From Bacteroidota bacterium (GTDB lineage Bacteria; Bacteroidota; Bacteroidia; 2-12-FULL-35-15), in contig CANNHN010000003.1 in NCBI GenBank assembly GCA_947504725.1, positions 1-64,000 on the forward strand: 64,000 nt of DNA. The letters run 5' to 3'. Shown here piece after piece: positions 18,972 through 28,607 of the stretch. The notes beneath the pieces are model-generated. The model did no database searches. It worked only from the letters and a program-made list of their open reading frames with translations, and was not told where the DNA came from. The translations under genes and the position numbers were made by a program. The number at the start of each line of letters is the position of its first letter. Within the stretch, counting starts at the first letter, position 1.

Positions 18972-21845
18972 TTATTTAGTCAATACTAATTTCTGAACTA
19001 ATTTTTGAGTGTCATTTTTAATAGTGATGATGTAAGAACCAGCATTTAAGTCAGCCACATTTACATTTACAACTTGTCCTTGAACAGGATTGTCAATAGA
19101 ATGTGTTTTAACTAATCTTCCTGCTACATCAGTTATTTCAACAACTGTTAATGAATTCATGTTGTATCCGAATTCTACATTTACAAATGTGCTTGCAGGG
19201 TTTGGATAAATTGCTACACCTGTATTTTCTGCACCAGCAGTAATTCCTGTTGCAGTTGTTACTGTAGCAGTAACTGGAACTCTAGGTGAGCTAATACAAT
19301 TTGTGTTAGGTGTTTGAATTTTCCAATCGTAGTAGTAGTAATATGCACTGCTACTTGTTGCAGATCCTGTCCAACCATTTGTTATTGTAACTAATCCTGC
19401 TGTTGTATAAGGATAAGAAACGCCAGCCGTATTTCTTCTTAATGAAGGAGTAGTTGCTTGCGTTAAACGGTATCCAACACCAGGAGTTAATGGGAAATTT
19501 AATGTTACAACAGAAGAGTCAATAGGAAGACTTGCAGTTGTAAAAGTGTTAAGAATAGTCCCAACATTGTTTCTTAATTGGATAGTGCGAGGTCCAGCAG
19601 TTGTTGCATATACCTTCACCGAAACAAGAGTAGCTGGAGCTAATACATCAAAATCAAGTCCACCAACAACAGTACTAGTTCCAGAACCAGAACCATTTGC
19701 TCTTCCGCCATTGTTCAATGATCCAAAATATGTAGTTGTTTCATCAACATAATATGTAGTCGTTGTACTAATTGTCGGAGTTGTATAAGCAGTTCCAGTT
19801 GTTAGAGCAGAGCCTCCAGTTATAGCTGAATACCAATTTAATGTTCCACCAGAACCAGCAGCAGATAAGTTAAATGTTGCAGGGCCAGGACCAGTAGCGC
19901 CAGTTCCTGTTGGACTAGGTGCAGCTAATACAGAAACTACAGTTGGAGCAGCTGTCCAATTTTGACATAATCCTGTTGTAGTTAATGAATAGGTTCCTGA
20001 AAGTGAAGGTGTAATAGATTGAGTTGATGCTGTAAATCCTGAAGGACCTGTCCAAGCATAAGCAGATGCTGTTGAGCTTGTTAAAGTAAATGTTCCAGCA
20101 CATGTATTCGTTCCAGAAGTACTTACAGATGGTGTTTGAACTGGGTTTAATTCAGTAGTTACGTTTGGAGATACGTTAGTGCAACCTGCTGCATTTGTAA
20201 CCTTAACATTGTAGTTTCCTGTTGTGCTAACTACAATAGAAGGAGTAGTAGCTCCATTTGACCATAAGTAAGAAGTATATCCAGCTGGTGCAGTTAATGT
20301 AACTGAACCTGCAGTACAAAATGCATAAGGACCAGGGATTACGTTTCCTGTAATTGAGCAACCGCTTTCCACAACAGTTACGAATTGATCAGCATTTAAA
20401 GTACCAAAAGTAGTTGTTCCACCTGCTGGCCAACTTACTACTGCAGATGTAATTGTAGTAGAAGAACCTAAACCAAAATGCAATTGCATTGAGTTCGCTG
20501 TTCCATAAGTTTCACCTGCTCTAACTTCACGAATTTGTGTTCCAAATGAACCAGTGATTGTAACACGTGCGCCAATTGCATCATGATTACTTGCTGTTCC
20601 CGTTAAGTTGAAAGTAATAAAGTGATTTCCATTTTTGTTATTTAAATACAATACATCATCATCAACTGTTGATGGTGAATTGTAAATGTTACCATAAGAA
20701 GTTTGTAAATCAATAAAACCATCGTGATTTAAATCACCAGTTGCAAAGGATAATAAACCACCTAAGTTAGGAAGTACACCTGTAACTGGAGTGAAAGTCA
20801 TGTCTCCGTTATTGTGCCACATATACCATTGTGAACCAGAAATCATAATGTCCAAATATCCATCATTGTCAAAATCTTCAACAACTGATTCGATTGGGTC
20901 AATAGACGTGTTCCATCCTGTTGTTGCAGTAATGTCTGTAAACATTCCAGATCCATTATTTTCGAAAATTTGTCCATTCTCACCATGGTTCGTCATAACA
21001 AGATCAAAATCTCCATCATTATCTAAGTCACCAAAACTTGAAGTCCAAGATTGTTTGAAGTCTGTAATTTCAATTCCGTAAGTAGCAGATTGTTCTGAAT
21101 AAACGTTACTTCCATTGTTTACAAATAAACGATCTCTTCTTCTTTGATCTGTAGAGCTAGTTGCTGATTGACGGCAATGAGCAATGTATAAATCCAAATC
21201 GCCATCGTTATCAAAATCTAACCAAACACTACCATAGTTTCCTGAATCATAAGGGTCACCGCTGTAGAACATTCCTGGATTAATTTCTGTATCAATTAAC
21301 GATGTCGTTAATGTCATCGTTCCAGCATTGTTCTTGTAAATTTTCATGTAATCATTATCATCACAAACTGCTAAGTCTACCCAGCCATCATTATCAATAT
21401 CACCAAAAGTGACATTCTGAACGAAGTAAGAACCAGCTAATGTAGTTTGTGTTTTAGTGATTGTACTTCCAGACCAGAAAAGTTTAACTAAATACATTGT
21501 TCCGTTAACTCCTGTAGCAACATCTTTCCAACCATTGTGATCCACATCTGCTAAAGCCATTCCCCAAACGTTTGTACCACCTGTGATAGTTCCTAAATCG
21601 TAATTGGTATAGGTTCCGTTTGCGTTTTGTAAATCAATAACCAATACATCTGATTGATCCATTTTAACGATATCATCAAGACCATCGTTATTAATATCTA
21701 CAACTGAAATAGCGCAACCGCTACGAGTTAAATTTGAAATTAAGCTGTTTGAGTTAGTAAATGCAAACTGTGCGTTGGTGTTAATTGCACCAAGTAAGCA
21801 AAGGGAAGCAAGAACTAACGACTTGTGGAAAGTAGTTTTTGTCAT
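18972..21845 (-). CDS. Large T9SS cargo with FG-GAP/VCBS repeats and an ASPIC/UnbV domain
   Basis: 957 residues. Signal peptide 1-25 (TNAQ end). About 30-400: a seven-bladed integrin-like propeller made of FG-GAP/VCBS repeats, each with a calcium-binding DxNxDGxxD loop (DINNDGLDD, DIDNDGWVD, DFDNDGDLD, DLDNDGDFD, DFDNDGYLD, DLNHDGFID). About 418-495: ASPIC/UnbV domain (REVRAGETYGTANSMQLHFG). About 500-640: glycine/threonine-rich Ig-like segments; then a beta domain, and a type A sorting domain (IYPNPASTFVNVEF to LVQKLVLTK). It is likely a surface protein binding calcium and polysaccharide or protein partners. It is a single-gene unit. Confidence 0.88.
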   Translation of the reverse strand: MTKTTFHKSLVLASLCLLGAINTNAQFAFTNSNSLISNLTRSGCAISVVDINNDGLDDIVKMDQSDVLVIDLQNANGTYTNYDLGTITGGTNVWGMALADVDHNGWKDVATGVNGTMYLVKLFWSGSTITKTQTTLAGSYFVQNVTFGDIDNDGWVDLAVCDDNDYMKIYKNNAGTMTLTTSLIDTEINPGMFYSGDPYDSGNYGSVWLDFDNDGDLDLYIAHCRQSATSSTDQRRRDRLFVNNGSNVYSEQSATYGIEITDFKQSWTSSFGDLDNDGDFDLVMTNHGENGQIFENNGSGMFTDITATTGWNTSIDPIESVVEDFDNDGYLDIMISGSQWYMWHNNGDMTFTPVTGVLPNLGGLLSFATGDLNHDGFIDLQTSYGNIYNSPSTVDDDVLYLNNKNGNHFITFNLTGTASNHDAIGARVTITGSFGTQIREVRAGETYGTANSMQLHFGLGSSTTITSAVVSWPAGGTTTFGTLNADQFVTVVESGCSITGNVIPGPYAFCTAGSVTLTAPAGYTSYLWSNGATTPSIVVSTTGNYNVKVTNAAGCTNVSPNVTTELNPVQTPSVSTSGTNTCAGTFTLTSSTASAYAWTGPSGFTASTQSITPSLSGTYSLTTTGLCQNWTAAPTVVSVLAAPSPTGTGATGPGPATFNLSAAGSGGTLNWYSAITGGSALTTGTAYTTPTISTTTTYYVDETTTYFGSLNNGGRANGSGSGTSTVVGGLDFDVLAPATLVSVKVYATTAGPRTIQLRNNVGTILNTFTTASLPIDSSVVTLNFPLTPGVGYRLTQATTPSLRRNTAGVSYPYTTAGLVTITNGWTGSATSSSAYYYYYDWKIQTPNTNCISSPRVPVTATVTTATGITAGAENTGVAIYPNPASTFVNVEFGYNMNSLTVVEITDVAGRLVKTHSIDNPVQGQVVNVNVADLNAGSYIITIKNDTQKLVQKLVLTK

Positions 21846-21906
21846 GGTTGCTGTTTTAATTTTTATTAATTTATTAGTTTAGAGATATATAAAGTAAAGC
21901 AAAAGA

Positions 21907-23859
21907 TTATGATTTTACAACTTTTTTATAGACTATTTTCTTGCCCGTTGTAATTCTTAAGTGATATATGCCCGATGATTGAGGCAGATAAAGGTTTATG
22001 GTAGATTGGAAGCCTAAATTTTGATGCTGTGCTATAAGTTTGCCTTCTGCATTGAAAATATCCACCGATTTAATCAAATCGCCATATTCAGATGAAACAT
22101 AAATTTTCCCATCCAATGAAATAGTTGGCCATGCATTTACCTCTGGTTTCAAATAAGTGTTTACACTTAATAATGGAATAAGAACGTTGTTTATGCTGTC
22201 CTGTGCAACCAAAATTGGTGATTGGTCGGCACTGTTATACATGGTTTCGAATGCGTTTATTTCGGGTGTTGAATATGTAAACATGTTTTCCACCCATTTT
22301 GGTGGAACAGATTGGTAATATACTTTTGATTTGATATTGATATTTCCAACGGCTCCTGCTAAAGGAACAGCAAAATGTACCCAGTCAACACCGCTTCCTT
22401 CAACGGATGCTACTTTATTAAAATCGGCATCTGCAATTGCATCATTTGATACTTTAACTGTGTCATAAACAGAAGAAGCAGAGGTGAAGCCCAATGGTGG
22501 AATTCTATTATCTTTTAATAATATGGCAGCTCGTTCTAGTACAGATGTAAAATTGCCTAGAACATCTCCAGGAACCAATTCATAAATCTGAGGAACATGA
22601 GATTGATTGATCGCATCGTGATGTATTTCGAAGTTTGAATTTTCGCCAACTACACGATATTGATTATTAAAAATACCAGTTTGAAAAATGGTATCTCCTG
22701 TTCCATCAATCACTACAAATTGTAAAACCGCTCTGCGAGACGGGTAACCTGAAGGAAATTTATGGCCAGCTTTATTTTTCAGCATTACTCTGAAATACGC
22801 AGTATCAGTTGTTATAGACACTTGTTGTAAATCAAAATCGAGTGTTTTTTGCTGCAACATTGCAGTAGTTGCTAAAATCGTAGAGTCAAAACTTTTATCT
22901 GGAACATAGATGTCTAAAGCCGTTTTGTTCGCTTTGATTAAGTTAAGCATAAAAACATTGGCCCCTGCAAACGTATGTTGGTTAAAAGGTGTACGTGGCG
23001 TTAAACCTGTAAATCCATTTGCAATAATAATAGATTCGTTAACAGGAGGCATATGACATGTTTGGCACTTAACATTATTGGAAGGATAATCCGAGTTTAC
23101 ATATTCGTGAGCGGTGGCTTGTTCAACAAAATGTCCTCCTGTGTATGCTCCAGCTAAATCAACGCTTTCGGTAATAAGTGTGTGACAAGATGAACAAACT
23201 CTTGATTCATCCATGTGTGGACTGTAAACAGGTGTGAGTCCTTCATATAATTGCATTGGCGCAACAAAGGGAGCAGTAAATGGTCCGTAAACACTTAAAA
23301 TAGTATCATACGGAATGTCTCCTGAGAAGGTAAATCCTACAGTCGGTTTTATAGTATGACAACCCATACAGGACACACCATCTTGTCCTAAAGTATCAGA
23401 AGCTAAATCGGTAAGTGAATAAAAAGGATCTCCATGAAACTTTGAAGTGAAAGCACCCATTGGTGCATGGCAATCTAAACATTTGTTTTGAAGCGGTCCG
23501 GCATGTGCAGGATTAATAGTTATTTCATGAGTTACTTTTGCTTTCCAGAAAGGATCTTTTGCTGATAAAGCCATCATTGAACTTTCCCATCTATCAACTA
23601 AATTCACATCTTCTCCGGCTTCGTTAATGTTTGCAACAGTTGCTGAATCGTAACCGTGGCATCCTCTACAACTAGATGAAGGAAGGAAGTATTCTCCCGG
23701 TGCAATAGGCGCTCTTGTATGAATACCTTTATAGGCATCAAGCTGTGATTGCGTGTGAAACTTTTTTGCTGGGCTATTGGACGCAGCAGAATTCATAAAC
23801 TTGAATCCAATTGCAAACCCTACAATTATAAAAAGAATAGTAATTTTTTTGATACTCAT
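21907..23859 (-). CDS. Five-haem c-type cytochrome with a T9SS-type C-terminal domain
   Basis: 650 residues. Residues 4-22 are a signal or membrane anchor. Five haem-binding CxxCH motifs are visible: CRGCH (64-68), CLDCH (127-131), CMGCH (164-168), CSSCH (222-226) and CQTCH (265-269), as in the cytochrome c554 / NrfA-like multihaem group. A beta-rich domain follows, with AGHKFPSGYPSRRA, a motif I associate with this group. The last ~75 residues (SVDIFNAEGKLIAQHQN to SGIYHLRITTGKKIVYKKVVKS) resemble a type A T9SS sorting domain, so the haem protein may be carried to the cell surface. Substrate and partner are unknown. Confidence 0.8.
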   Translation of the reverse strand: MSIKKITILFIIVGFAIGFKFMNSAASNSPAKKFHTQSQLDAYKGIHTRAPIAPGEYFLPSSSCRGCHGYDSATVANINEAGEDVNLVDRWESSMMALSAKDPFWKAKVTHEITINPAHAGPLQNKCLDCHAPMGAFTSKFHGDPFYSLTDLASDTLGQDGVSCMGCHTIKPTVGFTFSGDIPYDTILSVYGPFTAPFVAPMQLYEGLTPVYSPHMDESRVCSSCHTLITESVDLAGAYTGGHFVEQATAHEYVNSDYPSNNVKCQTCHMPPVNESIIIANGFTGLTPRTPFNQHTFAGANVFMLNLIKANKTALDIYVPDKSFDSTILATTAMLQQKTLDFDLQQVSITTDTAYFRVMLKNKAGHKFPSGYPSRRAVLQFVVIDGTGDTIFQTGIFNNQYRVVGENSNFEIHHDAINQSHVPQIYELVPGDVLGNFTSVLERAAILLKDNRIPPLGFTSASSVYDTVKVSNDAIADADFNKVASVEGSGVDWVHFAVPLAGAVGNINIKSKVYYQSVPPKWVENMFTYSTPEINAFETMYNSADQSPILVAQDSINNVLIPLLSVNTYLKPEVNAWPTISLDGKIYVSSEYGDLIKSVDIFNAEGKLIAQHQNLGFQSTINLYLPQSSGIYHLRITTGKKIVYKKVVKS

Positions 23860-23952
23860 AATTTGTGAATGATAAACAAATATATAGAATAAAGGTTGTA
23901 TTAAAAAGTGAAAATCGCCCAGTGGAAGGATTATTGAGATAAATCATAAAAT

Positions 23953-23987
23953 AAAAACTCCCGAATGGTTATTTTCGGGAGCTTTTA
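23953..23987 (-). terminator. Intrinsic terminator after dsbD
   Basis: CTCCCGAA, loop, TTCGGGAG, flanked by A-run and T-run; read on the minus strand it ends in a U-rich tract. It separates dsbD from the cytochrome gene. Confidence 0.8.
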
Positions 23988-23988
23988 T

Positions 23989-26118
23989 TTATTTGGTAGT
24001 GCGTATCTTAAATTCATTGGTGCCTTCGTCCATCCAATTGACGTATTCAGGTATTCCTGATTTATAACCTCTCGGATTGTTTAGCAATTGTTCGTTGTGG
24101 TCGATTAAAACATACAAAGGTTGTGTGCTTTGTTTATATAATGTTTCTTCCATGTATTTGAATTTATCACCGATGGTAGTAATTTCTCTTTCTTGTCCGA
24201 ACCAAAACACTTTCATATAGTCTTTTGGGTCTAATTCTGTTTTGTCGTCTACATATAATGACACAAGAACAACATCGTTGTTGAGTCTTTTTGTCACTTC
24301 AGTATCCGGCCAAATAAAATCTTCTGTTTTTCTACAGTTAGCACATTGGAATCCGGTAAAGTCAATCATCAAAGGTTTCCCAACTTTTTTTGCATATGCC
24401 AATGCATTTTTATAATCGTTTTTGAAATGCACAATTCCATTTTTACTAGTATGAATATAAGGTGCAAATTCAGGGTCAATGCTAGATGAATGGCTATTGC
24501 CTGAAACGCTTGAGCCACCAAATCCATTTGGCGATTCAGAATTTTCATAAGCAGGTAATACTCCGCTAAATAATTTTAATGGAGCGCCCCACAATCCTGG
24601 AATCAAATAAATTGTTACAAAAAACGAAAGTATAATAAAGAATAATCTGGTTACAGAAATGTGTTTTGTTTCACTGTCATGTGAGGTTTTAAATCCACCT
24701 AATAAATAAATGGTCATTAATCCAAAAACGACAACCCACAAGGAAATAAATACTTCACGTGTTAATATTCCCCAGTTGTAAGCAACATCAACATTGGAAG
24801 CGAATTTTAATGCCAATGCTAATTCTAAAAATCCTAAAACAACTTTAACTGTGTTAAGCCATCCGCCACTTTTTGGCATGGAGTTAAGCATAGAAGGGAA
24901 GAAGGCAAATAATCCAAAAGGTAAAGCTAAGCCTGCAGAAAAACCAAACATTGCCCAAAAGGCACCAGATGTATTTCCTGAAGTAGAAGCAGCTACTAGA
25001 GCATTTCCTACCATTGGGCCTGTACAAGAGAAGGAAACTACAACTAAGGCCAACGCCATAAAAAAGATACCCGCAAAACCGCCTCTGTCTCCTTGCGCAT
25101 CAATTTTGTTTACAAATGCTGAAGGCAGAACAATTTCAAAAGCACCAAGAAATGAGGCTGCAAATACAAGTAATAAAATAAATATCACGAAGTTAAATCC
25201 GGCACTTGTTGCAAATGTATTTAATGCACCACCTCCCCAGATTGCTGAAATCCCTAATCCTAAAGTAACAAAAATCACAATGATGGACAATGCGTACAAT
25301 ACAGCATTTAGTTTCCCTTTCGCTTTTGTTTTGCTTCTCTTTAAAAAGAAACTCACGTTCATAGGAATCAATGGAAAAACACAAGGAGTAAATAAGGCTG
25401 CAAATCCCCACAAGAAGCCTGTTAATAAAATTGACCACCAAGGTTTTCCTTCTAGTGATGTGTCATCTACTTCCGTTTTTAAGGATGTTGGGGTAGTGTT
25501 TGTTGATGCAGGAGCTTCTATTTTGGTTTCTTTTACTTCACTTGTCGATGTATTTTTTAACGTATAAGCTTTAGCAACAGCTTCTGAATCTATAATTAAA
25601 TTTGATCCAGTTTCAATAGGAATAAGCTTCACTCCACCTTTTTCACAATCTGCAGTTCCTTTGAATTTAAATTCGAAAGGTGTTGCAGGCGGGAAAATAC
25701 ATTTTTCTTCGGTACACGCTTGGTATTCGTATTTACCTTTTACAACAATATCCTTATTGGCTTTTAATCTTATTTTTTGTTTGAAAGTTACGGTCTTTTC
25801 AAAATATAGGACTTCCATTTCAAAAACTTTATCCATTGCTTTTATAGGCGTTCCTTCTGTTGGTTTGCCTATTGTTTCGTAATCAGCACTTTTATCTACA
25901 AAAATATTTGCAGGCATTGGGCCATCATTTCCAATCTGATTAAGAGAGTATACATGCCAATGTTCTTCCATAGTGCCAGTGAAAGCGATTTCGTATTCAC
26001 AATCACTTATTTTTTTGCTGGATGTTTTCCATTTAACGGGGTCTACAACTTGCGCTGTTGCTAAGTTTGCAATAAAAATTCCTGCAAGCAGAATAAAAAA
26101 TTTAAAAATATTTTTCAT
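23989..26118 (-). CDS. dsbD: Protein-disulfide reductase DsbD (CcdA-like membrane core plus thioredoxin domain)
   Basis: Carries electrons from cytoplasmic thioredoxin across the inner membrane to periplasmic thiols, for disulfide correction and cytochrome c maturation. 709 residues: signal peptide 1-22, N-terminal immunoglobulin-like alpha domain (about 25-170, with CTEEKCIFPP), a charged linker, the eight-helix beta domain (about 225-505) with its two conserved cysteines in FTPCVFPLIP and SFSCTGPMVG, then a C-terminal thioredoxin-like domain with FTGFQCANCRKTE (CxxC near residue 592). The order matches full-length DsbD; length is slightly above the E. coli protein. It is transcribed alone, upstream of the five-haem cytochrome. 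Confidence 0.93.
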   Translation of the reverse strand: MKNIFKFFILLAGIFIANLATAQVVDPVKWKTSSKKISDCEYEIAFTGTMEEHWHVYSLNQIGNDGPMPANIFVDKSADYETIGKPTEGTPIKAMDKVFEMEVLYFEKTVTFKQKIRLKANKDIVVKGKYEYQACTEEKCIFPPATPFEFKFKGTADCEKGGVKLIPIETGSNLIIDSEAVAKAYTLKNTSTSEVKETKIEAPASTNTTPTSLKTEVDDTSLEGKPWWSILLTGFLWGFAALFTPCVFPLIPMNVSFFLKRSKTKAKGKLNAVLYALSIIVIFVTLGLGISAIWGGGALNTFATSAGFNFVIFILLLVFAASFLGAFEIVLPSAFVNKIDAQGDRGGFAGIFFMALALVVVSFSCTGPMVGNALVAASTSGNTSGAFWAMFGFSAGLALPFGLFAFFPSMLNSMPKSGGWLNTVKVVLGFLELALALKFASNVDVAYNWGILTREVFISLWVVVFGLMTIYLLGGFKTSHDSETKHISVTRLFFIILSFFVTIYLIPGLWGAPLKLFSGVLPAYENSESPNGFGGSSVSGNSHSSSIDPEFAPYIHTSKNGIVHFKNDYKNALAYAKKVGKPLMIDFTGFQCANCRKTEDFIWPDTEVTKRLNNDVVLVSLYVDDKTELDPKDYMKVFWFGQEREITTIGDKFKYMEETLYKQSTQPLYVLIDHNEQLLNNPRGYKSGIPEYVNWMDEGTNEFKIRTTK

Positions 26119-26160
26119 AAGTTGGAGTTAAATTACTTTTTAATTGAACGTTGTAAAGAT

Positions 26161-26195
26161 AAAAAAATAGCCCCGAATCATCGGGGCTATTTTCA
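26161..26195 (-). terminator. Intrinsic terminator after the 98-residue conserved gene
   Basis: AAAATAGCCCCGA-ATCA-TCGGGGCTATTTT: a perfect stem and a T-run in either direction, 60 bases past the stop at 26253 and just upstream of dsbD. Confidence 0.85.
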
Positions 26196-26252
26196 AAATA
26201 TTATTAGTAATTGATAGCCAAATAGTGTTAAAAGCGTATCAGAATCAACGGA

Positions 26253-26549
26253 TTAGGCATTTACATCGTGTATTCGGTGAATCGGAATAACAACTCCTTG
26301 TTTTAAAATAACTCGTTTGTCTGTTACTCCCCAAACAGTTGTATTCACTTGTTTAAGACCTTCAGAATCTTCAAATGTTATTTTGATTTTGTTGTGTTCT
26401 AGATTCCCCAACTTTAAAGCTCTTTCAAGATTAGAATATCTGTTTTTAATCTCTTCTGCAGAATTCAACACATCGTTTTCAGGAAATTTTAACCCGCTGA
26501 TGTTTTCTTTTTCTATTAAAACAGGATTTAGTGGTGTAGCATTTGTCAT
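26253..26549 (-). CDS. Conserved hypothetical protein (98 residues)
   Basis: A small soluble protein. The N-terminal half is helical (NDVLNSAEEIKNRYSNLERALKLGNLEH); the C-terminal half is a four-strand pattern (HNKIKITFEDSEGLKQVNTTV, WGVTDKRVILKQGVVIPIHRI), like a small Sm- or SH3-like barrel. I recognise similar proteins across Bacteroidota, but none with a known role. No cysteine or catalytic motif is present. It is followed by a terminator and not clearly linked to its neighbours. Confidence 0.72.
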   Translation of the reverse strand: MTNATPLNPVLIEKENISGLKFPENDVLNSAEEIKNRYSNLERALKLGNLEHNKIKITFEDSEGLKQVNTTVWGVTDKRVILKQGVVIPIHRIHDVNA

Positions 26550-26646
26550 AGTAAGAGCGTTTTAATTAGTAAAAATTAAATCAAAGGCAGTTTGATTTTA
26601 CGGGCAATTTAAGATTTGGTTACAAATAATGCAAATCTTTTTTTGA

Positions 26647-27180
26647 CTAGTTGTTAGTAGTCAGTTGAATAATAGTCTTTAAGAATTCATCCGATTTTTG
26701 AGTGCCAATGCGATACTTCAGTCCATCTTTATCAGTTAATTCTAAGGCGTCATTGCCTTGCGTAAAAAAGCGAATTTTGTTCTTAAAATGAAGATTGTAA
26801 ACGGGTCTGTTAAGTAAATACTTACTGTACTTCACTTTTTTTACATCTATAATATTACTTAACTCAATTTTCACTTTTCTAGAAGTCCATAAACCATCTA
26901 AAATCAAACTGTTTCCAATAATTTTTGTATGTATGTGTAAAACAAAAATCAAAATCAAGGAAAGTATCATTAAAATAATGCCCATTAAAAAGAACAATTG
27001 TCCTGAATCTTCATCAACAGGAGATGCAGGTATTTCAACCATAGCTACGTCTACGGCTTTAGGGTTTTCACTCCAATAATATAATATAAAGCAAAACATA
27101 GCCAAAACTGTTCGCCAAATCATCGACCATTTATTATAACCGATGTATTGTTTTTCTTCAAAAAGAATTTCCTCTTGCAT
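26647..27180 (-). CDS. Membrane protein with a PH-like cytoplasmic domain, unknown function
   Basis: 177 residues. Two hydrophobic helices (about residues 20-36 and 62-84, FFLMGIILMILSLILIFVL) are followed by a beta-rich domain with IIGNSLILDGLWTSRKVKIELSNIIDVKKVKY and LELTDKDGLKYRIGTQ, a pattern like bacterial PH (bPH2-type) domains. It reads in the same direction as tilS and starts 19 bases after that gene's stop, so they are probably co-transcribed. Function is not recognised. Confidence 0.68.
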   Translation of the reverse strand: MQEEILFEEKQYIGYNKWSMIWRTVLAMFCFILYYWSENPKAVDVAMVEIPASPVDEDSGQLFFLMGIILMILSLILIFVLHIHTKIIGNSLILDGLWTSRKVKIELSNIIDVKKVKYSKYLLNRPVYNLHFKNKIRFFTQGNDALELTDKDGLKYRIGTQKSDEFLKTIIQLTTNN

Positions 27181-27199
27181 TGTGCTTCAAAGTTAAGAA

Positions 27200-28534
27200 C
27201 TAAACCCGTTCTACAAAATATATTTTCTTCGTTTTGTCGATTACTTTATAACGATCATCCAATCTTAATCCAATCACCCAAGCAATTTGATTATTAGAAG
27301 TCAATAACCAGATGTTTTCTTTTTCAGAAATAGAAATTTTCTTGTCAATAAAAAAATCACTCAACTTCTTTTTGCCTTTCATTCCTAAAGGAAAAAAAGT
27401 ATCTCCCTTTTTCCATTTGCGAATCTCTAATGGAAATTGAAGTTTGTCAAAATCAATATTGGCTGATTCATTTGTGGCTTTCAATTTATAGTCTAATTTT
27501 TTTACAACGCTTTTGAAATGTAATTTAAGGTCAGAAGCAATTAGATTTTTTTGATTTTTTTTAATTGAGTATTTTTTTTCTTCTGCTACTTTTGTCTTGT
27601 TGCTTTTGTCTATAACAAGAAAGTCTCTATCCTTAATCAATCGATGTGTTGAAGAATAAAATTGTTTTCCAGATTGTCCGTTTAAGCTTTTAATGACTTC
27701 GTCAACTGTTGTTGAATTAAATCCTAATGGATATAAGAATTCAAACAAATACGGTTCAATCGGATTTAATTTTTTTAACTCTTTAATAGAGATGCGAATT
27801 TCATTTTTATCTTCTTTAATAATTTTCGAACGCGAATCTTTAATTTCCTTTTTATAAACTTTTTCAGTGTCACTTAGTCGTTGAATGTCTTCCGCAATCG
27901 TTTTGTGAATGTTTGGATTTAATTCTTTTAAAAGTGGAATAAGTTTGTGGCGAATTTTATTTCTCACATATTTATCTGAAGCATTGCTGCTATCCTCTCT
28001 GTGTTCTAATTTATTCTTATGTGCAAAGATTTCAATTTGTTCTTTTCTAGTAAAAAGTAAGGGGCGAATAATCGAATTCTGTTTTGGTGAAATTCCATGT
28101 AATCCAGAAATTCCAGTACCGCGAATTAAATTGATAAAAAACGTTTCAATGGAATCATCTTGATGATGAGCCGTTGAAATATATTTGTAATCAAATTGCA
28201 CTCTTATTTCTTCAAACCATTGATAACGTAATTGTCTTGCTGCAACTTGGATGGAAAGTTTATTTTTTTTTGCGAATGAGGAGGTGTCAAATGAAACAGA
28301 ATGAAATTGAACTTCGTATTTTTCTGCCAACTCCTCAACAAATAATTCATCGATATCACTTTCTTCTCCTCTTAATTCAAAATTGCAATGTGCAATTCCA
28401 AATTTTAACCCTGCCTGATGAAAAAGCTCACACATTACAATAGAATCGATTCCTCCGCTAACGGTCAATAGAATAGTATCTGTTTTAGTAAACAGCTTTT
28501 CTTTTTTAATGTATGTGTTGAATTCTTTTAACAT
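27200..28534 (-). CDS. tilS: tRNA(Ile)-lysidine synthase TilS
   Basis: Converts C34 of the CAU-anticodon isoleucine tRNA to lysidine, changing it from Met to Ile decoding. 444 residues, the usual size for the long form. The PP-loop ATP pyrophosphatase motif TVSGGIDSIVM (about 24-34) and the following FGIAHCNFELRGEESDIDE, YISTAHHQDDSIETF and NLIRGTGISGLHGI are diagnostic; the basic C-terminal domain contains IRKWKKGDTFFPLGMKGKKKLSDFF. It is the first gene of a likely unit with the following membrane-protein gene. Confidence 0.95.
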   Translation of the reverse strand: MLKEFNTYIKKEKLFTKTDTILLTVSGGIDSIVMCELFHQAGLKFGIAHCNFELRGEESDIDELFVEELAEKYEVQFHSVSFDTSSFAKKNKLSIQVAARQLRYQWFEEIRVQFDYKYISTAHHQDDSIETFFINLIRGTGISGLHGISPKQNSIIRPLLFTRKEQIEIFAHKNKLEHREDSSNASDKYVRNKIRHKLIPLLKELNPNIHKTIAEDIQRLSDTEKVYKKEIKDSRSKIIKEDKNEIRISIKELKKLNPIEPYLFEFLYPLGFNSTTVDEVIKSLNGQSGKQFYSSTHRLIKDRDFLVIDKSNKTKVAEEKKYSIKKNQKNLIASDLKLHFKSVVKKLDYKLKATNESANIDFDKLQFPLEIRKWKKGDTFFPLGMKGKKKLSDFFIDKKISISEKENIWLLTSNNQIAWVIGLRLDDRYKVIDKTKKIYFVERV

Positions 28535-28559
28535 TGAACAAATTTATCACTTTTTATTT

Positions 28560-28587
28560 GTCACCCTAAGCGGAGTCGAAGGGAGTA
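28560..28587. repeat. Intergenic GTCACCCTAAGCGGAGTCGAAGGG element
   Basis: A single copy of the GTCACCCTGAG(C/T)GGAGTCGAAGGG element, in the short gap between pabB and tilS. Compare the near-identical right arm at 47748-47770. Confidence 0.65.
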
Positions 28588-28607
28588 ATTAGTTGATTTC
28601 TTAAAAA

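Noticed and set aside
24794-25567. 257-codon open frame antisense to dsbD
   Set aside because: Shadow of a clear dsbD reading frame; Lys/Asn/Pro-rich product with no domain and no promoter.
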